From JBGSYJ01 sp041748075 (GTDB lineage Bacteria; Acidobacteriota; Thermoanaerobaculia; Gp7-AA8), in the NCBI GenBank assembly GCA_041748075.1, contig JBGTDX010000062.1, forward strand, positions 1 to 7,448: DNA of 7,448 nucleotides. The letters run 5' to 3'. This document shows, piece by piece, positions 1 to 6,191 of the stretch. The translations under genes and the position numbers were made by a program. Each line of letters begins with the position of its first letter. Position 1 is the first letter of the stretch. The notes under the pieces were generated by a model. It was given only the letters and a program-made list of their open reading frames with translations. It was not told where the DNA came from and did no database searches.

Positions 1-1
1 G

Positions 2-2266
2 GATTTCCGCTCAGCTCGCAACATCGTCCCCGGGCGCCTTTCGTCCGCGCAGCGATCGGCACTGGGCGCACTCGCGCTCGACGTCGAGCCCGCCAGCTGG
101 ACAGCCACAGAAGGAAGCGCTCATCAACTCGCCACGAGAGCTCTCACGTATGACGATGCGGTCGTCGCGACGCGGACGTACGAGTTCGAAGGCGGGCGTC
201 GAATGAGCGACGGAGTCTGGTCGCAGGAGTACGACACAGAAGGGCGATTGATTGCAACGCAGAATCCTGCCGAGCGGCGCCGGATCGAATACGAATACGA
301 TCCGAACAATCGTGTCGTCGGAAGGCGAGCGCTGGAGATCCAGAGTGATGGCTCAACTCTGCTCGAGTCCCGGACAAACGTGCTGACGCGAGACGGCTTG
401 CCCGCGGATACGACGTGGGTGTGGGATCCGATCGTCGACCGCCTCGTCGCGATCTATCTGGCAGGCGCGAGCAAGGTATCGGGAGCGAGCGTCGACGCCG
501 GCCTCGTTCGGCAATACCTCCACGCCGACCAGGGATACGACGACCCGATCGAAGTACTCGTCGCAACGACGCCGGGCGGCTCGCCCATGCGTTACCTGCC
601 GATCATCGACGAGGCGGGAACGGGCTCACTTCATGCCGTCCTCGACACTGCTGGCAACCTGGCCGAACGCGTTCTCTATGCGGACGCGTACGGCGACGAT
701 CCTCGCTATCTCCACGGCCCTGTGGTGCACCGGATCGCGATCGAAGCCTCGAAAGACAGCGCCGGGAACATAAGCGAAGTCCAGGTGCGCGTGCATCTGT
801 CCGAGACAATTCTTGAGAGAACACTAGAGACGGGCGCACGACTCGCGGTCGTGAGCACAGGTGGAGTCGAGCTTGCTCGAGCCACTGCGCTTCCGGAGCT
901 CGAGGGCGAGCAGACAATCCTATGGACGCTGACGGGACTGCAATGGGCCGCGCTCGTCACCACGTCTGGAGCGGATGCCCTCGAAGTATCCGTCCGCGAC
1001 TCGCTCCAAGCGGAAGCCTGGGGCAGCGCCGCCGTCATGCAGCCGCCCGACTGGGCAAAGAATGCTTTTGGCATTCTCGGATCTGCAGCAGTTCCAGTTG
1101 CGAAACGCGAGCGCCTTTCCACGTTGAACGGAGATTTTTTCAGTCTGATCCCCAGCGGCGGAACGTCGGAGCGCAGACTCTACGAAATCGACGATTTGTA
1201 TTTGGCCGCTACACAGGAATCGAACACGAAACTGCTCACCGCCTTCAAAGCCGCGCCGTTTGTCGAACCTGCAACTGGGCTCGTCTACCTCCGCGCGCGG
1301 TGGTACGACCCAGCGACCGGGTCGTGGCTTACACCGGACTCCCATTCGTATTCGTCCGGCTCGTCGAATCTGTATGCAGCGTTTCTCAACGACCCGATCC
1401 AGAACTCGGATCCTGACGGGAATGATCCGATTACAGCGACTGCCGCGCTGGTCTATCTCGGCTGGACCGCGCTGAATACGGCAATCGATACGGGAGTCGA
1501 CTACGGGTTCCACCGGTGGCTCGGCGAAGGCGAGTTCGATCTGCTGAAATCTGCGGGTACGAACATGGCCATCAACCTTGCCACGGGCGGGATTGGCGGC
1601 AAGGTTGCGAAGCTTCGTTATCTGCAACGGCTGAATAATCCTGTGGTTCGCGCCTCGACAGCCCAAGGGATCGAGTATGCCGCCGATGTGGGGATCACTG
1701 GGACGTTCGAGATGGTCGCGTACGACCAGAGCGCACTTCAGGCATACGGATCGGCAGCCATGGGCGGTGCGCTGGGCCGGACGATTCGGCATGGTGTCCG
1801 AGCTGTCGGCCAGCACGGGAGGACGATAGTCGATTTTCGCTGGGGAAGCCGCTCAGAGTTCCAGCGGGGCACTTGGACGATCTGGCCTCCGAAGACAAAG
1901 ACTCGGCCACATATTCGGGAGAACGAGATTGCTACTTTCGAAGACTTCCGCGCGCGATCCGTGGTAGGGGACGGTTTAGAGGGGCATGAGGTTCTCCCGC
2001 ATGCATTACTTAAAGCTCGTGGCCTCGCTACAACGCGCCTTTCGACGTCGGCGTCGCGACTCAATCCCGTAATTGCCTTGCGGCATGCTCTCCACCTCGA
2101 CATTAATCGGGGCCAACGAGCACTCGATATCGGCAATGAGAGTACCTTGGAAACGATCGCCTTCAATGCTCGGCTGCTGCGCCAGGCCGGTCTCTCTCGA
2201 AGGCAGATTCAGAAGATTACGAATAAAGCTCTTAAACATGCGCGTGAAATTGGCCTGATGGAGTAA
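2..2266 (+). CDS. Rhs/YD-repeat polymorphic toxin, C-terminal part (5' end outside window)
   Basis: The frame is open from the first bases to the TAA at 2264-2266, so the gene starts upstream; the ATG at 203 is internal. Residues below count from that ATG. Seen: YD-type repeats (EYDTEGRL, YEYDPNNRV) in the first 45 residues, more repeat-like sequence to about 172 (DTAGNLAERVLYADAYG), a non-YD stretch at about 173-355, then the Rhs core end at 359-407 (GLVYLRARWYDPATG, NLYAAFLNDP, DPDGNDP). Residues 408-540 form an Ala/Gly-rich linker. The last ~100 residues hold GHEVLPHA (594-601), NPVIAL (621-626) and HLDIN (631-635), an H...N...H order as in HNH/Endo VII-type toxins. Known of the family: the YD repeats form a shell that encloses and releases the C-terminal toxin. 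Inference: the tip is a nuclease that attacks rival cells. Confidence is high for Rhs and moderate for the nuclease call. The next gene, 6 bp away, fits as its immunity gene. Confidence 0.93.
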   Translation, partial: DFRSARNIVPGRLSSAQRSALGALALDVEPASWTATEGSAHQLATRALTYDDAVVATRTYEFEGGRRMSDGVWSQEYDTEGRLIATQNPAERRRIEYEYDPNNRVVGRRALEIQSDGSTLLESRTNVLTRDGLPADTTWVWDPIVDRLVAIYLAGASKVSGASVDAGLVRQYLHADQGYDDPIEVLVATTPGGSPMRYLPIIDEAGTGSLHAVLDTAGNLAERVLYADAYGDDPRYLHGPVVHRIAIEASKDSAGNISEVQVRVHLSETILERTLETGARLAVVSTGGVELARATALPELEGEQTILWTLTGLQWAALVTTSGADALEVSVRDSLQAEAWGSAAVMQPPDWAKNAFGILGSAAVPVAKRERLSTLNGDFFSLIPSGGTSERRLYEIDDLYLAATQESNTKLLTAFKAAPFVEPATGLVYLRARWYDPATGSWLTPDSHSYSSGSSNLYAAFLNDPIQNSDPDGNDPITATAALVYLGWTALNTAIDTGVDYGFHRWLGEGEFDLLKSAGTNMAINLATGGIGGKVAKLRYLQRLNNPVVRASTAQGIEYAADVGITGTFEMVAYDQSALQAYGSAAMGGALGRTIRHGVRAVGQHGRTIVDFRWGSRSEFQRGTWTIWPPKTKTRPHIRENEIATFEDFRARSVVGDGLEGHEVLPHALLKARGLATTRLSTSASRLNPVIALRHALHLDINRGQRALDIGNESTLETIAFNARLLRQAGLSRRQIQKITNKALKHAREIGLME

Positions 2267-2272
2267 GCCGAT

Positions 2273-2689
2273 ATGACAACGAAGCTCGAGTCCGTATTGA
2301 GAAGACTGGCCGAATTCCAGTTTACCGGGACCTACCTCGAGAGACTTGACTCCCTGATGGACGAACTACGGGCAGACGCGGACGCCAAGGATGCAATCGA
2401 TCCAATTCTTCATTTTATCGAAGACCATCCTCAAGAGGATCTTGGCGCACCCGGCCCTCTCGTGCATTTTGTCGAACAATTCTACGGGGATGGCTATGAG
2501 GAGCTGCTCCTCAGGTCAGTAAAACGGCGGCCTACCAAACTGACTGTTTGGATGTTAAATCGTTTGGCTAATGGCGCCGGAAGCTCTCACGAGCGCGACC
2601 GTTACATAACCACCATGCATGAAATAGCCGCGGGGGATTCCGATGCCCGTGTTCTCGCTCAGGACTTTTTGAATAGTAGAAGTGACTAA
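2273..2689 (+). CDS. Putative immunity protein for the upstream Rhs toxin
   Basis: A 138-residue soluble protein with no signal peptide or membrane segment. It starts 6 bp after the Rhs stop; a GGAG at 2260-2263, which overlaps the Rhs end, lies 9 bases before the ATG, so translation is probably coupled. The sequence is acidic and mainly helical: an N-terminal Leu-rich helix region (residues 5-35), then DPILHFIEDHP (43-53), GPLVHFVEQFY (61-71) and a TVWMLNRLAN helix (91-100). The LVHxVE...WMLNRL pattern loosely resembles the Imm30-type immunity family; this is a recollection of the pattern, not a database match. Position straight after a toxin tip, size and acidity are the main reasons for the call. 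Expected role: bind and block the nuclease tip in the cytoplasm of the producing cell and its kin. It could instead be an unrelated small protein. Confidence 0.7.
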   Translation: MTTKLESVLRRLAEFQFTGTYLERLDSLMDELRADADAKDAIDPILHFIEDHPQEDLGAPGPLVHFVEQFYGDGYEELLLRSVKRRPTKLTVWMLNRLANGAGSSHERDRYITTMHEIAAGDSDARVLAQDFLNSRSD

Positions 2690-2710
2690 CGCTAGAGAGT
2701 CGAATTCTTT

Positions 2711-2719
2711 ACCTCGGAA
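2711..2719. repeat. Left copy of 9-bp IS target-site duplication
   Basis: ACCTCGGAA directly precedes the left inverted repeat and is repeated exactly at 4005-4013 beyond the right one. A 9-bp duplication is within the range known for IS4-family elements. Confidence 0.88.
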
Positions 2720-2736
2720 CAGTACTGTCCGGTTAA
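2720..2736 (+). repeat. Left terminal inverted repeat of the IS
   Basis: CAGTACTGTCCGGTTAA, a perfect match in inverse orientation to 3988-4004. The outer 8 bases (CAGTACTG) are themselves a palindrome. The transposase frame ending NQLELFTF stops at 2733-2735, inside this repeat. Confidence 0.9.
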
Positions 2737-3862
2737 AAGGTGAACAGTTCCAGTTGGTTACGCGGAGTGCAAGGTCGAGTTTTTCGAACAGGGTCACGGA
2801 CAGAATCTGTAAAAGTGTGTGGAGAGAAGCGTCCAGATTGAGACGTCGTTTGATGATGGCAACGAGCACGTACACCGACACTGCGATCCAGATCTGGGTC
2901 TTTACGGCATTCTCGGAAGTGCCAAAGAAACGCTTGATGCGCAGGTGCTGTTTGATCCACTTGAAGAACAGCTCGACCTCCCATCGACTCTTGTACAACG
3001 AGCAGATCGTCAGGGCAGGGAGATGGAAGTGATTCGTGAGAAACACCAGCTTCTTGCCCGACTCCGGATGCTTGAAGCGTATTCGGCGGAAGTGCTGCGG
3101 GTAACGCCGACTGGAAAGAGGTCCGGTCAGCATGATCGTCTGATCGCACATAACACCCGAGCTCCGGTCGGTGAATGCTGAGTAGACGCGACGAAAATCC
3201 ATGTTCGACTTCGATCGGATCACAAAGAAGGCGCCCCCCTGGGACAGTGCATAGAGACGCTCGAAATCTGTGTAGGCCCGATCCATGACATAGAACGCAC
3301 CGGCCTCGGGAGTCAACAGATCGAGAACCTTGACGTCGTAGAGTTTTCCGTTGGAAATGTGGATAAATGCTGGGATAGAGCCACGAAGATCGAGCAGCGT
3401 GTGCAGTTTGATTGCTGCCTTGGTGGAGCGAAACGGTGCCCAGGGGAACACCGAGAGACAAAGATCGAAGGTAGTGGCATCGAGAGCGTAGACCGTGTTG
3501 GTCAGCTCGACGCCAAACGAATCGCTTGCGTACAGCTTGCGCGCCTGAGCGATCAGTCGGTGAGCCAACTCGGCGTAGATTCTCCAGTCCCGCGACTCGT
3601 TGGCATCGGCAAGTGTGGAACGCCTCATGGGTTGGCGAAAGCCCATGTGATACAGCTTGGAACTCTGCGCCGAAAGACACGCCTCGATGTCGCGCAGACT
3701 TTCTCGAAACGTGAGCTGGGCAAATGCCATCCCGCGATACTGTTCGGCGCACGACAGCGTTCGAACTCGGGTATCGCCCCCATAGCGAGCCACGATCCGA
3801 TTGAAGGTAGTCCAGGGAAGAAACTCCATGACTTGCGCGAACAAGGTCTTGCCTGTGTGCAT
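2733..3862 (-). CDS. IS4-family transposase (DUF4372-type N-terminus), probably frameshifted near its 3' end
   Basis: DDE transposase that cuts and joins the IS ends. The start at 3862 is chosen for its GAGGAG ribosome-binding site 5 bases upstream and for MHTGKTLFAQVMEF, the usual beginning of DUF4372-linked IS4 transposases; an upstream ATG at 3895 is possible. Numbering from 3862: first Asp in YALDATTF (D128), second in YVMDRAYTD (D194), and the IS4 signature Y-x2-R-x3-E-x6-K in YKSRWEVELFFKWIK (Glu 297, Lys 304). Up to LSVTLFEK (about residue 361) the frame is continuous. Beyond that the same frame leaves the IS and reads antisense through the immunity gene to 2555. The shifted frame instead gives a typical IS4 tail, NQLELFTF, ending in the inverted repeat at 2733. 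The switch falls at a run of five A (2780-2784). It may be an inactivating deletion, a sequencing error or translational slippage. Length with the shift is about 376 residues, normal for the family. Confidence 0.85.
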
Positions 3863-3987
3863 GATGTCTCCTCGGAACCGACGTTCCGAGACCATCGCTC
3901 ACAAGCCGTTTCAAGTTCAAATCGACACCACCCAAAAAGCTCTGTAAAACTACGCTGTTGTTCAACTTATACGAAACGAAGGCGCGG

Positions 3988-4004
3988 TTAACCGGACAGT
4001 ACTG
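3988..4004 (-). repeat. Right terminal inverted repeat of the IS
   Basis: TTAACCGGACAGTACTG is the exact reverse complement of 2720-2736. It lies about 125 bp upstream of the transposase start; the leader between them (3863-3987) should hold the transposase promoter, but I see no strong -35/-10 pair. Confidence 0.9.
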
Positions 4005-4013
4005 ACCTCGGAA
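4005..4013. repeat. Right copy of 9-bp IS target-site duplication
   Basis: ACCTCGGAA, identical to 2711-2719. Removing 2720-4013 restores a plain junction between the convergent 3' ends of the immunity gene and the endonuclease gene. Confidence 0.88.
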
Positions 4014-4061
4014 CGAAAAAAGAAGGGGTCGAAAGACTCGGACGGTCGATCTTGGACCGGC

Positions 4062-4634
4062 TTACTTGGGGTCCCGGAACTTGGAAAGTAGCCATTCCAG
4101 AGCTGCTTGCTGATCGTCTCGGGTGGCCTTCCGAATGTAGGTGAGGAGCTGAAGGCGGTCAGGCTTAGGTGGCGAGATATTTTGAAGTCCTTCGTTGCAG
4201 TTCGAGCAAACTGCACGCAGGTTACCAGCCTCGTCACTTCCGCCTTTGTCTTTCTCGAGGATGTGTCCGATGGTCAGCCGGACGGTTCGATCCGGATTGA
4301 ACGGATCGGGATCTCCGGCCCCGAGTCCGCACATCTGGCAGGTGTAGCCGTTGCGCTCCAAAACGAAGGCACGAGTCTCTTTCGACATTAACCGCTCGAA
4401 GGCCGGGCGGAGTTTGGCGGTCTCCAGGAGATACTGTCCCGGCTTCAGGTAGTCTCGGTCGCGGTGAGAGAGGATCTGGAATCCTTCCTCGTCCCGGAGC
4501 TCGCGGAGCCGCCTGGCCCACTCGGAAACGTTGCCAGAAGCTTGGCGGATTTCATCGGAATCGAGAACGCGGCCGATGTTGGCCAGGAGATACTCACGAA
4601 TTCGTGCTCTTGATCCCTTCTCTCGGATCGCCAT
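4062..4634 (-). CDS. Winged-helix/HNH endonuclease, probable restriction enzyme of the adjacent methyltransferase
   Basis: A 190-residue protein starting MAIREKGSRARI; the longer upstream frame to 4895 overlaps the methyltransferase and is not needed. Residues about 8-68 look like a small winged-helix DNA-binding region (REYLLANIGRVLDSDEI ... WARRLRELRDEEGFQI). The C-terminal half is an HNH domain: zinc-ligand pairs CQMC (99-102) and CSNC (143-146), catalytic-type His 124 in IGHILEKDKGG and Asn 138 in GNLRAVC. The third position is Asn (CN), as in many HNH enzymes. HNH proteins cut DNA with a metal ion. It lies 16 bp after the methyltransferase stop on the same strand, and no other endonuclease candidate except Vsr is present, so the simplest reading is a Type II restriction enzyme for the same site. 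That pairing is inference; the specificity cannot be read from the sequence. The start has no clear Shine-Dalgarno, so it probably depends on coupling to the upstream gene. A 14-bp duplication sits across the start region. Confidence 0.86.
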   Translation of the reverse strand: MAIREKGSRARIREYLLANIGRVLDSDEIRQASGNVSEWARRLRELRDEEGFQILSHRDRDYLKPGQYLLETAKLRPAFERLMSKETRAFVLERNGYTCQMCGLGAGDPDPFNPDRTVRLTIGHILEKDKGGSDEAGNLRAVCSNCNEGLQNISPPKPDRLQLLTYIRKATRDDQQAALEWLLSKFRDPK

Positions 4635-4653
4635 ACTCAGATCGCCATACTCA
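4626..4653. repeat. 14-bp tandem duplication spanning the methyltransferase stop and HNH start
   Basis: GATCGCCATACTCA occurs twice in a row (4626-4639, 4640-4653), followed by a further GATCG. On the minus strand each copy reads TGAGTATGGCGATC. The upstream copy supplies the methyltransferase TGA and a decoy ATG at 4648 that reads Met-Ala-Ile then TGA (4639-4637). The downstream copy supplies the real HNH ATG at 4634, two bases after that TGA. With one copy the stop-to-start gap would be 2 bases; it is now 16. Confidence 0.95.
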
Positions 4654-5649
4654 GATCGAAACCGCCTTGGAAGTTTCGAAAAGCCGGGCCTGCCCATGTT
4701 CGTAGGGTACTTCGTAGTCTCCTTCGAAAGCGGCGAGAATGGCGCGGGCAACGCCTTCGGCGACCGGAGGGGGAAGAGCGTTTCCAACTTGTCGGTATGC
4801 GGCAGTCTTTTTTCCGGCAAAAGTCCAGTGATCCGGGAAACCCTGAATACGCGCGACCATCCGTACGGTGAGTTTGGGCGCGGCTTTAGGATCAAAGTCT
4901 AACCCGGGTGGCTCATTCGCAATGCCGAGGCCGTCAACTCCGAGCCGGGCCCACTCCTTTCTCGCACGCGTTGGACCCAAATCGGGGCCGCCGTGCTTCG
5001 TCGACCCTCCGACCACCGTTGGAGCGATTCCGTTCGCACCTTCCTGCCAGAGTGATGCCCCGGGCCACCCACGAGAGCTCATGAGATCGGCAAGGGTTTC
5101 GCCAACGCTTGGAGGTGCCGTCGATCCCTCAGGCCATCGGAAAGAGCGGACGTCATCCTTACGAAGGGCTACTATGATGCAACGGGGCCGAAGCTGCGGG
5201 ACACCAAAATCACGGGCATTGAGAATGCGAAAGTCAGGTTCATAACCCATACGTCGCAACTTCGCGAAAAGCGCCCTGCGATAGTCGCGGAATTTCTCCG
5301 AGGCGAATCCGGGAACGTTCTCGAGCATGATCGCGCGAGGCCTTATCTCAGAGGCGAGTCGGAGAGCCTCCGGAAAGAGGTCGCGGTCGTCATTGGCGCC
5401 GAGTTGTTTACCTGCAATCGAAAAAGGCGGACAGGGAACACCGCCTGCGAGGAGATCGACTCCAGAAAAATTCGTTCCCCCTACGTCGCGAACGTCGGAC
5501 TGGATGACCTTCCAGCCAGGCCGATTCGTGCGGAGGGTCTCGCAGGCGATGGGGAGTATTTCAACGGCGGCCGCGCAGTCAAAGCCGGCCGCCTCAAGTC
5601 CAAGGGCCTGGCCACCCCCGCCTGCACAGATCTCGAAAACAGATGGCAT
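4651..5649 (-). CDS. DNA (cytosine-5-)-methyltransferase
   Basis: A complete 332-residue C5 methyltransferase that transfers a methyl group from S-adenosylmethionine to cytosine in a specific duplex site. Motifs in order: I FEICAGGGGQALG (5-17, cofactor), IV GGVPCPPFS with catalytic Cys 73, VI ENVPGF (110-115), VIII QLRPR (152-156), a target-recognition region around 165-258 with APTVVGGSTKHGG (209-221), IX RMVARIQGFP (263-272) and X YRQVGNALPPP (285-295). Every key residue I can check is present, so it is probably active. The target region is short, fitting an enzyme with a single specificity; the site itself cannot be inferred. It starts 65 bp from the divergent vsr and is followed by the HNH endonuclease on the same strand, so the methyltransferase is made first and the nuclease after it. 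A free-standing regulatory methyltransferase is unlikely given both partners. Confidence 0.96.
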   Translation of the reverse strand: MPSVFEICAGGGGQALGLEAAGFDCAAAVEILPIACETLRTNRPGWKVIQSDVRDVGGTNFSGVDLLAGGVPCPPFSIAGKQLGANDDRDLFPEALRLASEIRPRAIMLENVPGFASEKFRDYRRALFAKLRRMGYEPDFRILNARDFGVPQLRPRCIIVALRKDDVRSFRWPEGSTAPPSVGETLADLMSSRGWPGASLWQEGANGIAPTVVGGSTKHGGPDLGPTRARKEWARLGVDGLGIANEPPGLDFDPKAAPKLTVRMVARIQGFPDHWTFAGKKTAAYRQVGNALPPPVAEGVARAILAAFEGDYEVPYEHGQARLFETSKAVSI

Positions 5650-5714
5650 CGGAACTTAGTTTACCTGAAGACGAAGCGATACGGATAAGTTCTACCATAG
5701 GTAGGAAAACGTCC
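5650..5714. promoter_or_regulatory. Divergent promoter region between methyltransferase and vsr, with a small palindrome
   Basis: These 65 bases must hold the start signals of both divergent genes unless promoters lie inside the coding regions. A 13-bp inverted repeat, CTACC-ATA-GGTAG, occupies 5692-5704, overlapping the vsr ribosome-binding site AGGA (5703-5706). It could be an operator or an RNA hairpin that masks that site; this is inference. A weak -35-like TTTACC lies at about 5660, with no convincing -10 partner. No controller-protein gene is visible in the window. Confidence 0.45.
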
Positions 5715-6146
5715 ATGGATGTCCACGACAAGCCGGCTCGTTCCTACAACATGTCGCGCATTCGCTCGCGCGATACGAAGCCCGAAATCCGCCTTCGGAA
5801 GCTGCTATGGCTCTGCAACCTCCGAGGGTACCGGCTGCGGACAAGACTTCCGGGGAGACCGGACGTTGTCTATAGGCGAGCAAGAATCGCGATATTCGTC
5901 GACGGATGCTTCTGGCACGGCTGCCCGCACTGCAATGATGGCAGGCAGCCGGAGTCAAACACGAACTATTGGTCGGCAAAGCTTGCCGCGAATCGGAATC
6001 GCGACGTGCGAAGGACACTGGAACTCGAGGCGCTGGGCTGGCGAGTAGTTCGCTTCTGGGAACACGAAGTGATCCGGTCCGGGGAGACCTGCGTCAAACG
6101 AATAGAAGAGCTTTTAGCCGATGGAAGCTCCGGTGACCAGACCTGA
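5715..6146 (+). CDS. vsr: Very-short-patch repair (Vsr) mismatch endonuclease
   Basis: A complete 143-residue protein. Start at 5715 is preferred because AGGA (5703-5706) lies 8 bases upstream and the protein begins MDVHDKPARSYNMSRIRSRD, the usual Vsr opening; an in-frame ATG at 5643 would overlap the methyltransferase start and add 24 atypical residues. Family signatures: DTKPE with Glu 24, LPGRPDVV with the metal-binding Asp 50, FVDGCFWHGCPHC (61-73) with the Phe-Trp-His triad 66-68, an RNRD at 94-97 and RFWEHEV (113-119). At 63 an Asp stands where E. coli Vsr has a catalytic His (His 64); from memory, many homologues outside enterobacteria share this. Vsr nicks beside the T of T:G mismatches made by deamination of 5-methylcytosine, so its target should match that of the neighbouring methyltransferase. 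The divergent arrangement with that gene supports one functional unit. Confidence 0.95.
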   Translation: MDVHDKPARSYNMSRIRSRDTKPEIRLRKLLWLCNLRGYRLRTRLPGRPDVVYRRARIAIFVDGCFWHGCPHCNDGRQPESNTNYWSAKLAANRNRDVRRTLELEALGWRVVRFWEHEVIRSGETCVKRIEELLADGSSGDQT

Positions 6147-6191
6147 AGAAAACCAAGCCGTTGCTGCATCGGCTCCAGCCCTTACCCGCAC

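Larger units (their letters stand above)
2720..4004. mobile_element. IS4-family insertion sequence, complete, 1285 bp
   Basis: Both ends carry the same perfect 17-bp inverted repeat, CAGTACTGTCCGGTTAA (2720-2736 and, reversed, 3988-4004). The element is flanked by a direct 9-bp duplication ACCTCGGAA (2711-2719 and 4005-4013), the mark of transposition. It carries one DDE transposase on the minus strand, whose likely stop codon lies inside the left inverted repeat, as is usual for compact elements. The perfect repeats and intact target duplication suggest a fairly recent insertion. It landed in the short gap between the immunity gene and the 3' end of the HNH endonuclease gene, both of which remain intact. 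A one-base shift of the ends would give a 10-bp duplication, but the ends given here make the terminal repeats symmetrical. Confidence 0.92.

Noticed and set aside
920..1816. Open frame of 298 codons on the minus strand
   Set aside because: It is antisense to the Rhs core, which has clear motifs on the plus strand; the product shows no domain.
4016..4059. Possible terminator downstream of the HNH gene (CGGTC/GACCG hairpin and a T6 run on the minus strand)
   Set aside because: The hairpin has only 5 bp arms and the T run lies about 21 bases further on, too far for a classic intrinsic terminator.
4635..4895. N-terminal extension of the HNH protein upstream of 4634
   Set aside because: It overlaps the end of the methyltransferase, including motif X, in another frame and adds 87 residues of basic, motif-free sequence.
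5643..5714. Longer vsr start at 5643
   Set aside because: It would overlap the divergent methyltransferase start and adds residues not seen in the family; 5715 has the better ribosome-binding site.
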